Source: Pseudomonas putida
GTDB taxonomy: Bacteria; Pseudomonadota; Gammaproteobacteria; Pseudomonadales; Pseudomonadaceae
Assembly: GCA_041879295.1 (NCBI GenBank)
Contig: CP047152.1
Location: forward strand, 3,477,501 to 3,541,500
Direction: 5' to 3'
Length of the DNA stretch: 64,000 bases
Shown here: positions 52,973 through 60,905 of the stretch, piece by piece
Layout of the letters: every line of letters begins with the position of its first letter
Position numbering within the stretch: the first letter of the stretch is position 1
The notes under the pieces: model-generated
The model's database searches: none
What the model saw: only the letters and a program-made list of their open reading frames with translations
What the model was told of the DNA's origin: nothing
Position numbers and translations under genes: made by a program

Positions 52973-55201
52973 ATGTCCGCTCGCTTTTCCTCCCCCGCCA
53001 CCCGTATTCGCCAAACCGCACTAGCGGTCAGCTTCGCGGGCTCGCTGCTGGGCACTGCAAATGCCAGGGCTGAGCCAGTGGATTACAGCACCCCGGCAGA
53101 TTCGTTAGCCAGCGCTGAACAGGATGGCGCCATGGAGCTTGCGGCAACCACCGTCTCCAGCATGGCCCTGGGTGCCACCACCGAAGGCACCGGCAGCTAC
53201 ACCACCGGCTCGGTCAATACCGCAACCGGGCTGCGGCTGTCTGCACGCGAGACACCCCAATCGGTCAGCGTGGTCACCCGCCAGCAGATTGAAGACCAGA
53301 ACCTGAACGATGTTGCCCAAGTGCTTGAACAGACACCAGGCGTGGTCGTTGACAGCATGGGGCCCGCCGGAAGCGACGCCAACCATATCTACGTGCGCGG
53401 CTTCGAGGTCGGCAGCATCCAGGTGGACGGCATCAACCGCCCCGATACCTTTGGCTTCAGGGACGACCTCTCCGACATGGTGTCGTATGACCGGGTAGAG
53501 GTAGTGCGCGGTGCCACGGGCCTGATGTCCGGCACTGGCGACCCGGGCGCCACCGTCAACCTGATCCGCAAGAAGCCGACCCTGGAAACACAACGCAAGC
53601 TGACCTTGAAAGCGGGCTCGTGGGACAACTACCGCACCGAACTAGACGTTTCTGGCAAGTTGACGCAAAGCGGCAATGTCCGCGGGCGTTTTGTCGCCTC
53701 CAATACCGACAGCCAGAGCTACGTCGACCGCCAATCGCTGGAACGGCAGGTGGCCTATGGGGTGCTGGAGTGGGACATCACCGACAGCACGATGCTGACA
53801 GCGGGTGCGGAATATCAGGAGATGGACAACGACGGGGCAGGCAACCACGGCTTCCCGATGTTCAATTCAGATGGCAGTCACTTCAGCCCCTCCCGCACGT
53901 TCAATTCAGCTTCGGACTGGAGCTATCACAAGCGTCGCACCAAGACGGTATTCACTACGCTGGAGCATCAACTGGACAACGGCTGGCAGTTGAAAGTGAA
54001 TGCCGAACACAGCCGTCGCAGCTATGACGACACCTTTGCCACGGCTGCCAGCGGCACCGTCAAGCCCGATGGCAGTGGCATCAGCACCTGGACGGGGCGT
54101 TGGGCCGGCGAGCCCCGGCAGACCTCGTTCGACCTGTCGGCGTCGGGCCCGTTCGAGCTGTTTTCACGCGAGCACCAGGCCTACCTCGGGGCCAGTCACT
54201 ACCGCGCCTACTACCGCAACGACGGTTACCCACTGTGGACGATCCAGACCATCGACAACATTTACACCTGGGACGGTTCGCTGGCGATACCAGACGCCAT
54301 CCATGCCAAGTCCTCGGAGGACGCGCTGGATGAAACCCAGGACGGCCTGGTGGCTTCGGTACGCTGGAGCCTGGCCGATGACCTGTCGCTGATTACCGGG
54401 GCGCGGCTGATCGACTGGAAACGCGACGAAACCTCTACCACCCTGTCGTCCGGCGCGACAAGCCGCACTTCGCGTAGCGAAACCGGAGTCGTCACGCCCT
54501 ACCTTGGCCTGGTGTATGACCTCAACGAGCACTGGTCGGCGTATGCCAGTTACACCACCATTTTCAAACCGCAGAGCAACAAGGATATCAACGGGACCTA
54601 CCTGGACCCGTTGGAAGGCGTTAACTACGAGCTCGGTCTGAAGAGTGAGTTCTGGGACCAGCGCCTGACCGCGGCTTTCAGCGTTTTCGAGGTACACCAG
54701 GACAACCTGGCGGTAGCCGACGGAAGCAACCTGGCGCCAGACGGCAACCAGGCCTACCGTGCCGAGTCGGGTACCAAGACACGCGGTTTCGAGATGGAAA
54801 TGGCGGGCGAGGTTTTGCCTGATTGGCAGGTCTCGGCCAGCTACACCTATGCGGTGAGCAAGGATTCGGATGGCGACCGCCTGAACACTGAAATACCGCG
54901 AGACACCTTGAAACTGTTCACCAGCTACCGCCTGCCGACCCTGCCACAGTTGAAGGTCGGGGGTGGTGTGCGCTGGCAGGGTACCGAGTATTACAAGAGC
55001 GCCGGGCCCAACAACGAAACGTTCACCCAGGACCCCTACAGCGTGGTCGACCTGATGGCTCAATATGCCTTCACGCCGCAGACCAGCGTTTCACTGAACC
55101 TCAACAACGTGTTTGACAAAACCTACTACACGGCGATTGGCGCGCGCGGCTGGTATGGCAGCCCACGCAGCGCCACGGCCACGTTGGTGTACGCGTTCTG
55201 A
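52973..55201 (+). CDS. TonB-dependent siderophore receptor
   Basis: A 742-residue outer-membrane receptor. A signal peptide covers the first ~30 residues (VSFAGSLLGTANARA). The plug domain runs ~60-200 (RETPQSVSVVTRQQIED, NHIYVRGFEVGSIQVDGI, VEVVRGATGLMSGTGDPGA), then a beta barrel ends in the C-terminal Phe. There is no N-terminal STN signalling domain and no adjacent sigma/anti-sigma pair, so it transports without cell-surface signalling. It resembles ferric-siderophore (FhuE/FpvA-like) receptors; the ligand is unknown. The start has AAGGAG eight bases upstream. I saw no convincing Fur box in the upstream 250 bp. Confidence 0.9.
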   Translation: MSARFSSPATRIRQTALAVSFAGSLLGTANARAEPVDYSTPADSLASAEQDGAMELAATTVSSMALGATTEGTGSYTTGSVNTATGLRLSARETPQSVSVVTRQQIEDQNLNDVAQVLEQTPGVVVDSMGPAGSDANHIYVRGFEVGSIQVDGINRPDTFGFRDDLSDMVSYDRVEVVRGATGLMSGTGDPGATVNLIRKKPTLETQRKLTLKAGSWDNYRTELDVSGKLTQSGNVRGRFVASNTDSQSYVDRQSLERQVAYGVLEWDITDSTMLTAGAEYQEMDNDGAGNHGFPMFNSDGSHFSPSRTFNSASDWSYHKRRTKTVFTTLEHQLDNGWQLKVNAEHSRRSYDDTFATAASGTVKPDGSGISTWTGRWAGEPRQTSFDLSASGPFELFSREHQAYLGASHYRAYYRNDGYPLWTIQTIDNIYTWDGSLAIPDAIHAKSSEDALDETQDGLVASVRWSLADDLSLITGARLIDWKRDETSTTLSSGATSRTSRSETGVVTPYLGLVYDLNEHWSAYASYTTIFKPQSNKDINGTYLDPLEGVNYELGLKSEFWDQRLTAAFSVFEVHQDNLAVADGSNLAPDGNQAYRAESGTKTRGFEMEMAGEVLPDWQVSASYTYAVSKDSDGDRLNTEIPRDTLKLFTSYRLPTLPQLKVGGGVRWQGTEYYKSAGPNNETFTQDPYSVVDLMAQYAFTPQTSVSLNLNNVFDKTYYTAIGARGWYGSPRSATATLVYAF

Positions 55202-55241
55202 CCCGCCAAGGCGACGCCTGATTGCCCCCTGAGTTCGCTGA

Positions 55242-56150
55242 TCAGAACACCGACCATCCGATCCGCGAACTGAGCAGCTCAAGCGCCGCCATCCCGGCCA
55301 GGGAGTTGCCCGCAGCATTCAGCTCTGGCGACCACACGCATACGGTAAATTGCCCCGGCACGATCGCCACGATACCGCCACCCACGCCACTCTTGCCAGG
55401 CAAACCCACCCTGAAGGCAAAATTCCCCGCCTCGTCATACAGCCCGCTGGTGGCCATGATCGAGTTCACTTGTTGGGTCTGGCGCCGCGTCAGGATCTGC
55501 TCACCGCTGTGCTTGCAGAACCCATCATTGGCCAGGAAGCAGAATGCCCGCGCCAGGTCCAGGCAGTTCATTTGCAGTGCGCAGTAACTGAAGTAACTGC
55601 GCAGCACCGTCTCGACCTCGTTGTGGAAGTTGCCAAATGACTGCATCAGGTACGCCATGGCAGCGTTGCGCGCGCGAAACTGATATTCCGAATCAGCGAC
55701 CCGGGTATTGATCGAGATGTGAGGGTTGCCTGAAAGCCGTCGGACAAAATCGCGCATCGACAACGTGGGGGCCGCGAAGCGCGACTGATTGATATCGCAG
55801 ATCACCAATGCCCCGGCATTGATGAACGGGTTACGCGGCCGCCCGCGCTCGAACTCCAGCTGCACCAACGAGTTGAACGGCTGCCCCGAAGGCTCATGCC
55901 CCAGCCGCTCCCAAATGGCTTCCCCCGAATGGCCAATGGCCTGAACCAGGCTGAACACCTTGGAAATGCTCTGCACCGAGAATGGCACCTGCGCGTCGCC
56001 TGCGCAGTGATAACTGCCATCGTTGCCATAGACAGCGATGCCCAGCTGGTTCGCCGGCACGTCCGCCAGCGCGGGAATGTAGTCAGCGACTTTGCCCTTG
56101 CCGATCAAGGGACGTACTTCTTCGAGAATCTCGTTCAACAGCGTTTGCAT
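55242..56150 (-). CDS. glsA: Glutaminase
   Basis: A 302-residue serine-dependent glutaminase (YneH/YbaS family), normal length. The nucleophile lies in the [14 protein letters not shown] motif (Ser-x-x-Lys), with Tyr/Asn partners in PFINAGALV and [13 protein letters not shown], and the conserved [15 protein letters not shown] near the C-terminus. It hydrolyses glutamine to glutamate and ammonia. The ATG at 56150 fits family length; upstream residues to 56228 are basic and unlike the family. Convergent with the TonB receptor, 40 bp apart. Confidence 0.9.
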   Translation of the reverse strand: MQTLLNEILEEVRPLIGKGKVADYIPALADVPANQLGIAVYGNDGSYHCAGDAQVPFSVQSISKVFSLVQAIGHSGEAIWERLGHEPSGQPFNSLVQLEFERGRPRNPFINAGALVICDINQSRFAAPTLSMRDFVRRLSGNPHISINTRVADSEYQFRARNAAMAYLMQSFGNFHNEVETVLRSYFSYCALQMNCLDLARAFCFLANDGFCKHSGEQILTRRQTQQVNSIMATSGLYDEAGNFAFRVGLPGKSGVGGGIVAIVPGQFTVCVWSPELNAAGNSLAGMAALELLSSRIGWSVF

Positions 56151-56239
56151 GGAAGGCCCTGTATCAATCCCCAGACGACGGCGAGGGGCAGTCTTCTTGA
56201 CGAAGACCGAGCGGGAGAGATCACACATTCAGAAACAAA

Positions 56240-56307
56240 TCACCGTAAGCGTCGTCATCGCCAGGAAGATCGCCGCGCGTTACGGCCGTGAAGGCAGCTG
56301 TAAAAAG
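56240..56307 (+). pseudogene. Decayed copy of the small membrane-protein gene at 58664
   Basis: About 66 bp read ITVSVVIARKIAARYGREGSC in the same phase as TIFVSVIITGKIAEHYGLEGSW of the protein encoded at 58664. About 80 percent of the bases agree by eye. The copy has no start codon and loses similarity after the Lys following Cys, where the second membrane helix should be. It looks like a truncated duplicate. Confidence 0.5.
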
Positions 56308-56413
56308 CTGCGAGGGCCGGCCACGCGCCGCACCGATGTTGTGGGAATTTCCCCAACGATCCGGCCATCACGCGGCTGGCTGGGTAAAACGGATCGAAGC
56401 GTGGATTGGGGTT

Positions 56414-56872
56414 TCAAAAATCAATGAATACGGCGAGTGCACTGAGCAGCAAACAGAGGCTCGCGACAGCCGTTAAATGCACGCGCATCGGCAGATACCA
56501 CCCAGGCACCGCTTGCGCCAGTTTGCGATCCTGCCAAAGATGGCCGATAAAACCAAAGGTCAACACTAGACACCCCACCGGCACAGGCAGCAACGCGCCA
56601 ACCCAACCGATCAGGGCCGGTATAACGCTCCACACCAGTCGCTCTTGACGCTGCTTCGCGGGCAACCCCTGCAACGTCATGGCGAACCCCCAGTGCAGGG
56701 CACCGACGAAGCTCAATATCACCGCGCCATAGCCAACCAGCATCATCGAGAAAAACGCTCGATACTCAGCCCAAAAAAGGATGAGCAGCGTCAAACCAAT
56801 AAACGGCAGCAGACCGCCGTACCCCAGGGCAGCGAAGCGGCTTGGAGATAACGCAGTAGCATCGGTATTCAT
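56414..56872 (-). CDS. DUF3429 family membrane protein
   Basis: A 152-residue inner-membrane protein with four to five helices. The family features are the opening LGYGGLLPFIGLTLLILF, a central GAVILSFVGALHWGFAM, and WSVIPALIGWVGALLPVPVG. DUF3429 proteins are of unknown function and occur in light- or stress-induced gene groups of proteobacteria. The ATG at 56872 has AAGGGG eight bases upstream. It lies just downstream of folE on the same strand (35 bp), so it is probably part of the dcc-folE transcript. Confidence 0.8.
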   Translation of the reverse strand: MNTDATALSPSRFAALGYGGLLPFIGLTLLILFWAEYRAFFSMMLVGYGAVILSFVGALHWGFAMTLQGLPAKQRQERLVWSVIPALIGWVGALLPVPVGCLVLTFGFIGHLWQDRKLAQAVPGWYLPMRVHLTAVASLCLLLSALAVFIDF

Positions 56873-56907
56873 CTGGGCGCCCCTTCGCGACGGTTCAGGA
56901 CCGGACG

Positions 56908-57468
56908 TCAACTGTGTCGTCCAATGAGGTTAAGGAATTCGTGCCGCGTAGAGGGGTCGTCGCGAAATTCACCTAACATCACGGATGTCATCATCACCGA
57001 GTTCTGCTTCTCTACCCCGCGCATCATCATGCACATATGCTTGGCTTCGATCACGACCGCCACTCCTGCAGCATCCGTGACTTCCTGCACGGCATACGCG
57101 ATTTGCCGCGTGAGGTTTTCCTGTATCTGTAAACGACGAGCGAACATGTCCACCACGCGTGCAACCTTGGAAAGGCCTAACACGCGTCCTGTTGGCAGGT
57201 ACGCGACATGAGCCTTGCCAATAAACGGCAGCATGTGGTGTTCGCACAATGAGTAGAGCTCAATGTCACGCACCACAATCATTTCATCGTTTTCACTCTC
57301 GAACAGAGCACCGTTTACAACCTCGTGAAGATCCTGGGCATACCCGTTGCACAAGTACTGCATCGCTTTTGCCGCACGCTGGGGTGTGTCCAGAAGCCCT
57401 TCGCGCTGCGGGTTCTCACCAATGCCGACGAGGATTTCATGAAAGTGCTCGGCTAACGAATGTGACAT
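56908..57468 (-). CDS. folE: GTP cyclohydrolase I
   Basis: A 186-residue FolE of standard length. Zinc ligands are in [11 protein letters not shown] (Cys75, His78) and HMCMMMRG (Cys146). The substrate loop [17 protein letters not shown] and the C-terminal FLNLI are complete. It converts GTP to dihydroneopterin triphosphate, first step of folate and tetrahydropterin synthesis. Pseudomonas often carries more than one folE; this copy sits in an unusual operon. Its start overlaps the stop of the DCC gene by 16 bp, and DUF3429 follows, so all three are likely one transcript controlled from the palindrome at 57882. Confidence 0.93.
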   Translation of the reverse strand: MSHSLAEHFHEILVGIGENPQREGLLDTPQRAAKAMQYLCNGYAQDLHEVVNGALFESENDEMIVVRDIELYSLCEHHMLPFIGKAHVAYLPTGRVLGLSKVARVVDMFARRLQIQENLTRQIAYAVQEVTDAAGVAVVIEAKHMCMMMRGVEKQNSVMMTSVMLGEFRDDPSTRHEFLNLIGRHS

Positions 57469-57866
57469 TTGGACTCCTCACCGCTACAGCGGTGCCCGCC
57501 ATCGGGATGTGGTAGCCAGGCCAAGCGTGGCCTCAATCGACAGAACAGCCTGTAAAGAACCGAAAACAGGGGACGTAGCGGGCGCCAGGCCAGTGGCGCG
57601 ACCCACAGGCCCACATCGGCAGCACGCCAACTCCACAAGGTGGCGTCCAAGCCTGTAACCCAGTGCCCGCTCGCGAACCTTCCATGCAGGCATGACCTCA
57701 GTTGTTCAACCGTGAAGCCCAATGCCCCTGCATCGAAATCATCAGCACTGATGTCAACCAGGGTGAGCTTTCCACCGGTCGAGTGCCTGCGCAGGAAGGC
57801 GATCTCCCGAGCGCACAATGGGCAGGCGCCGTCGAAGTACAGGGTGAAGGGCCACTTGCAATACAT
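57453..57866 (-). CDS. DCC-family thiol-disulfide oxidoreductase (DUF393)
   Basis: A 137-residue DUF393 protein. The hallmark [12 protein letters not shown] carries the Cys15-x-x-Cys18 redox pair after a beta strand, as in thioredoxin-like folds, and VDISADDF follows. The ATG at 57866 has AGAGG six bases upstream, which rules out the long frame running back into the repeats. The last codons overlap folE by 16 bp, giving translational coupling. DCC proteins are frequent partners of photolyase, folE and DUF3429 genes; their substrate is unknown. Confidence 0.82.
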   Translation of the reverse strand: MYCKWPFTLYFDGACPLCAREIAFLRRHSTGGKLTLVDISADDFDAGALGFTVEQLRSCLHGRFASGHWVTGLDATLWSWRAADVGLWVAPLAWRPLRPLFSVLYRLFCRLRPRLAWLPHPDGGHRCSGEESKCHIR

Positions 57867-57881
57867 GTACAACCTCTCATG

Positions 57882-57903
57882 CTTGTACAGATTTTTGTAT
57901 AAG
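57882..57903. promoter_or_regulatory. Palindromic operator CTTGTACA-N6-TGTATAAG ahead of the dcc-folE-DUF3429 operon
   Basis: Eight-base arms with one mismatch surround a six-base AT spacer 16 bp before the dcc start. A further TGTACATGTA lies over the start codon itself. TGTACA-type half-sites are the kind bound by MerR-family light regulators of the LitR/CarH group. The minus strand gives a TATACA -10 within the dyad. Confidence 0.5.
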
Positions 57904-58233
57904 TTAGCTGAAACCAGGAAATTCGCAATGGGGGGGGTTATAGGGGGGCTGGGGGGTGTTCGCCGGTGGATTTGTGTTGCCGGTGAGATCGAGCGCCGCC
58001 CGCGCGGCGCATCGCGAGCTGCGCTCGCTCCTACGTTTGTTTCGGGCCAGTAATGCCTGTGAGAGGCGCGCGCGACCGCCTTGTTTGTACGACGCGATAT
58101 CGCGCCATGCGCCAAGGCGTTCGCGCGCAAATCCCCAGGAATCATTGGCCCGAAACAAACGTAGGAGCGAGCGCAGCTCGCGATGCGCCGCGCGGGCGGC
58201 GCGCGATCTCACTGCCACCAAACCTCCCATGGC
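57902..58233. repeat. Tandem repeat unit 1 (332 bp) with long inverted arms
   Basis: The unit runs from AGTTAGCTGAAACCAGG to CTCCCATGGC and is followed at once by a second copy. Inside it, a ~66-bp arm at 57984-58049 is matched in inverted orientation at 58145-58210, with a ~95-bp centre containing CGCGATATCGCG. The unit overlaps the operator region of the dcc operon at its left edge. Confidence 0.85.
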
Positions 58234-58561
58234 AGTTAGCTGAAACCAGGAAATTCGCAATGGGGGGTATAGGGGGCTGGGGTGCTCGCCGGTGGATTTG
58301 TGTTGCCGGTGAGATCGAGCGCCGCCCGCGCGGCGCATCGCGAGCTACGCTCGCTCCTACGTTTGTTTCGGGCCAGTAATGCCTGTGAGAGGCGCACGCG
58401 ACCGCCTTGTTTGTACGACGCGATATCGCGCCATGCGCCAAGGCGTTCGCGCGCAAATGCCCCAGGAATAATTGGCCCGAAACAAACGTAGGAGCGAGCG
58501 CAGCTCGCGATGCGCCGCGCGGGCGGCGCTCGATCTCACTGCCACCAAACCTCCCATGGCA
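58234..58561. repeat. Tandem repeat unit 2 (328 bp)
   Basis: Near-identical copy of the preceding unit. The differences are shorter G-runs after the common start (58261-58285) and scattered single bases in the arms and centre. It ends with the same CTCCCATGGC. No protein-coding frame in either unit is believable; the frames seen are the same peptide repeated on both strands. Confidence 0.85.
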
Positions 58562-58663
58562 GGCACCCTCCACTCGCCGCAACCAGATTTGCTAAGATCG
58601 CGGCATTCCCGCTGGGTGAACTGCGTATTCACTCGAGCCCTTTGCAGCCTGCTGGAACACCCG

Positions 58664-58843
58664 ATGAACAAACTGATCCTGCCTTTCACCATCTTCGTTA
58701 GCGTCATCATCACAGGGAAGATCGCCGAGCATTACGGCCTGGAGGGCAGCTGGAAAGTCGGCCTACTGTGCCTCGTTGCAGCTGCCGTCCAGATCGCGGT
58801 TACCCGCTTTCAGCGCCACCAGCGGCACAAAGCCGAGCTTTAA
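58664..58843 (+). CDS. Small membrane protein (59 aa)
   Basis: A 59-residue protein with two membrane helices: about 4-17 (LILPFTIFVSVIIT) and 31-46 (VGLLCLVAAAVQIAV), joined by a conserved-looking KIAEHYGLEGSWK loop, and ending in a basic tail (RFQRHQRHK). GGAA lies ten bases before the ATG. I do not know the family. A decayed partial copy of the same gene lies at 56240-56307, which shows that the sequence has been mobile or duplicated and supports it as a real gene. Confidence 0.6.
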   Translation: MNKLILPFTIFVSVIITGKIAEHYGLEGSWKVGLLCLVAAAVQIAVTRFQRHQRHKAEL

Positions 58844-59117
58844 AGGGCGCGGGGCCCTCTGGATGATCACGTTATGGGGACCTTTCTTTCACCCAATTTT
58901 TACAGTGGCTTGGGCAGGATGAAGCTATCCCTACGTGATAGTACTTAGCCCGCCTCGGCGGGCTTTCTTTTGCCCGCATATTTCCTATCGACGTTTTGAG
59001 GAACGGGAGCGGGTCGAAAAATCAGAAATTACCCCTTCCTTGTAGGCCATTTCCCAAAGATACTCCTCGCGCCTGATTTTCGTTGCACATGGAAATAGTC
59101 AGCCCTAGTCTCGATCC
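58844..59117. other. Non-coding stretch before the structured leader
   Basis: No credible gene. It contains the strong terminator at 58947 and, just ahead of it, a nine-codon frame ATG AAG CTA ... TAG (58931-58960 region) that overlaps the terminator stem, as leader peptides can. From 58975 to 59117 I see no recognisable element. Confidence 0.4.
58947..58971 (+). terminator. Strong intrinsic terminator
   Basis: AGCCCGC-CTCG-GCGGGCT followed by TTCTTTTT. It lies 100 bp past the small membrane-protein gene. It either ends that transcript or ends a separate short RNA starting between 58850 and 58940. Confidence 0.75.
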
Positions 59118-59258
59118 GTCGCTGCCAATTCAGCGACCGGTTTTGACAGACCGCTGACGTTGTCCTCATGTGCTCGCTTTCATGGCGGCTGTACGTGTGG
59201 GCACCCTGTGGTGCGCCGAGTGCCAACGTCTCGGTCTGTCAACCCGCGTACAGCTGCC
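59118..59258 (+). ncRNA. Candidate structured 5' leader with mutually exclusive pairings
   Basis: Four pairings are visible. GTCGCTG/CAGCGAC (59118-59124 with 59131-59137) is followed by CGGTTTT, terminator-like. TTGACAGACCG (59143-59153) pairs with CGGTCTGTCAA (59232-59242). GGCGGCTGTACG (59184-59195) pairs with CGTACAGCTGCC (59247-59258), and a small GGCACC/GGTGCGCC hairpin lies within. The second and third helices cross, so they form a pseudoknot or alternatives. The leader ends 59 bp before the gene at 59318. Confidence 0.5.
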
Positions 59259-59317
59259 ACCATCTTGTTTGACAGCAAGGTTGAGGTAGCTCCACTTTCC
59301 GACGTTGGAGTTACGCC

Positions 59318-59560
59318 ATGCTCAAGATCGTTCCAGATCCACCCCACAGAACCCTCTGCCTTGAAGACACCCTGATCCAGGCCACGGATTACGCGCTTTG
59401 CGCGGCGACCGTCGTGCATCAGGCAATGCTGCTGCAGCCCAAGTCACCCGCGTCGATTCTGATGATGGCCTCGATGCATGAACTGGAGACCTTGAGAGCT
59501 TTACTCGAGTCCGCAATAGCCCAAGTGCAGATGCCCAGTGAGCCTCGGACTATGCATTGA
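59318..59560 (+). CDS. Small Pseudomonas-specific protein (80 aa), unknown function
   Basis: An 80-residue soluble, helical protein starting MLKIVPDPPHR, an opening that recurs in a large family of small proteins seen only in Pseudomonas. The remainder (LIQATDYALCAATVVHQAM, then LMMASMHELETLRALLESAI) predicts two helices. GGAG eight bases before the ATG supports the start. It is preceded by a highly structured leader, which suggests post-transcriptional control. No function is known to me. Confidence 0.7.
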   Translation: MLKIVPDPPHRTLCLEDTLIQATDYALCAATVVHQAMLLQPKSPASILMMASMHELETLRALLESAIAQVQMPSEPRTMH

Positions 59561-59644
59561 CGTGTCGCTGATGTACTGCCTGGGCCGGCCTCTCTGCGGA
59601 TACCCCCTCCCAGGCACTCCCTCAGCCTTGAAGACTGCCGTGCT

Positions 59645-59683
59645 CCTGTAGGAGCGGTTCACCCGCGAATAGGCCCGTACAGG
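59645..59683. repeat. Single REP sequence
   Basis: CCTGTAGGAGCGGTTCACCC followed by GCGAATAGGCCCGTACAGG, the common putida-group REP with outer CCTGTA/TACAGG arms, between two small-protein genes. Confidence 0.7.
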
Positions 59684-59710
59684 CTGAAGCAATCTTGGGG
59701 AAACTGAACA

Positions 59711-59974
59711 ATGTCCACAGAAGAAACCAAATTCACCGTCGGCAAAACCACCTTCTACCAAGGTGAAAACCAGACCCATCCCCTCTTCCGCATCGAAGCC
59801 GGTATCCCTTGCCAAAGCGCACGTGAACAGGCGTCCGAGCTGATGGGCTATGCACGGGACATGACCCTGGATGGATTGATGGAAGACAAACCTCAGTTGA
59901 TCTGGGCTTCGCACTACCTTTGCGCTTTGGCCAAGGCGCTCATGGATGATGCTGAACTGGGCATGATGCGCTGA
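59711..59974 (+). CDS. DUF3077 family protein (87 aa)
   Basis: An 87-residue protein that begins with polar residues (MSTEETKFTVGKTTF). The family core follows: FRIEAGIPCQSAREQASELMG and ASHYLCALAKALMDDAELG. DUF3077 proteins are short, abundant in Pseudomonas and of unknown function. It is a distant paralogue of the protein encoded at 39155-39463. GGGGAAA lies about nine bases before the ATG. No membrane segment or signal peptide. Confidence 0.75.
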   Translation: MSTEETKFTVGKTTFYQGENQTHPLFRIEAGIPCQSAREQASELMGYARDMTLDGLMEDKPQLIWASHYLCALAKALMDDAELGMMR

Positions 59975-60143
59975 ATGACTCATTTTTGACTGGGTGCCTT
60001 CAAGACCTATGCGACTCCCGGTTTTGAAGGCGACTCAGCGACCTAACCCCTGCCCCTTTCTTGCTAGACGTGATCCAAGATTCAGCTCCATCGATTGCGA
60101 CATCAAAGCCGAACCCACACGCAAAGGCTCCGGTGCTTTGGCC

Positions 60144-60860
60144 TCAGAAGCGCTCATCACCGATAGCCGGCAAGATCAGCTCCCGTACGAACGAAGCCCC
60201 GGACAAGCGCAACAGCGCGTCGACCATAGTGACCACATCATGCACCGGTACCTGGCGCCGCTCGCCACGTGCTGCGGCTTGTGCCAATGGAGTGTTCAGG
60301 GAGTCGTCGGTATTCAGATAACCCAGTTGAAGCACGGTCACCGCCAGGTTGTCATCCCTAAAACCTTCGCGCAGCGCATCAGCCATGCCGTTGAGGGCGA
60401 ACTTTGAGGCGCCAAACGCTACCTCCGGGCGCCCACTCTGGCGAAGAGCTGAGGTCGAACCGGTGAGGATCAACTGCGGCCGGGGCGCGCCAAGCAACTT
60501 GGGCACCAGGCGCTTGAGCAGAAGCAGCGTGGCCGTGATATTCACCTCGACCAGCCTGGTGATCGATTCGTCGCTGTCGTCAAGGAATGCATAGTGCTCA
60601 CTGAAGGCGTGTTCTTCCCAGATGCCAACGTTGTAGATCAGGACATCCAGATCGGCAGGAGTCCGATCCGCGATCTGTGCTACAGCCGCCGTTGGCTTGG
60701 CAAGGTCGGCATCGACCCACTGCAGATCGATGCCCGGGGCAAGGGCCAAGTCTGGCGGCTGATTGCGTGATACGCCGATCAGCGTGTCCCCTGGCTTGCC
60801 GAGCCCTTCGAGCAAAGCCCGGCCCAACCCTCTGCCGGCGCCTACGATCATCATCTTCAT
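60144..60860 (-). CDS. SDR-family protein with catalytic Tyr replaced by Phe
   Basis: A 238-residue short-chain dehydrogenase/reductase-fold protein. The nucleotide-binding motif is VGAGRGLGRAL (residues 6-16), Asn-x-x-Gly appears as YNVGI, and the catalytic serine region is TGSTSALR. The YxxxK pair reads F149-G-A-S-K153 (codon TTT), so the proton-donor tyrosine is missing. Reduction chemistry may be weak or absent, and a binding or regulatory role is possible. It lies 45 bp downstream of the DUF2165 gene, and both follow a MerR-type promoter. Confidence 0.83.
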   Translation of the reverse strand: MKMMIVGAGRGLGRALLEGLGKPGDTLIGVSRNQPPDLALAPGIDLQWVDADLAKPTAAVAQIADRTPADLDVLIYNVGIWEEHAFSEHYAFLDDSDESITRLVEVNITATLLLLKRLVPKLLGAPRPQLILTGSTSALRQSGRPEVAFGASKFALNGMADALREGFRDDNLAVTVLQLGYLNTDDSLNTPLAQAAARGERRQVPVHDVVTMVDALLRLSGASFVRELILPAIGDERF

Positions 60861-60905
60861 CTGTTGCTCCTTTTAACTGAAATGCTCCAAGCTTCCCTGG
60901 GCCGC

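Noticed and set aside
57902..58561. CRISPR array or coding repeats
   Set aside because: The repeats are two ~330-bp tandem units with inverted arms, not short repeats with unique spacers. Frames inside them repeat the same peptide on both strands.
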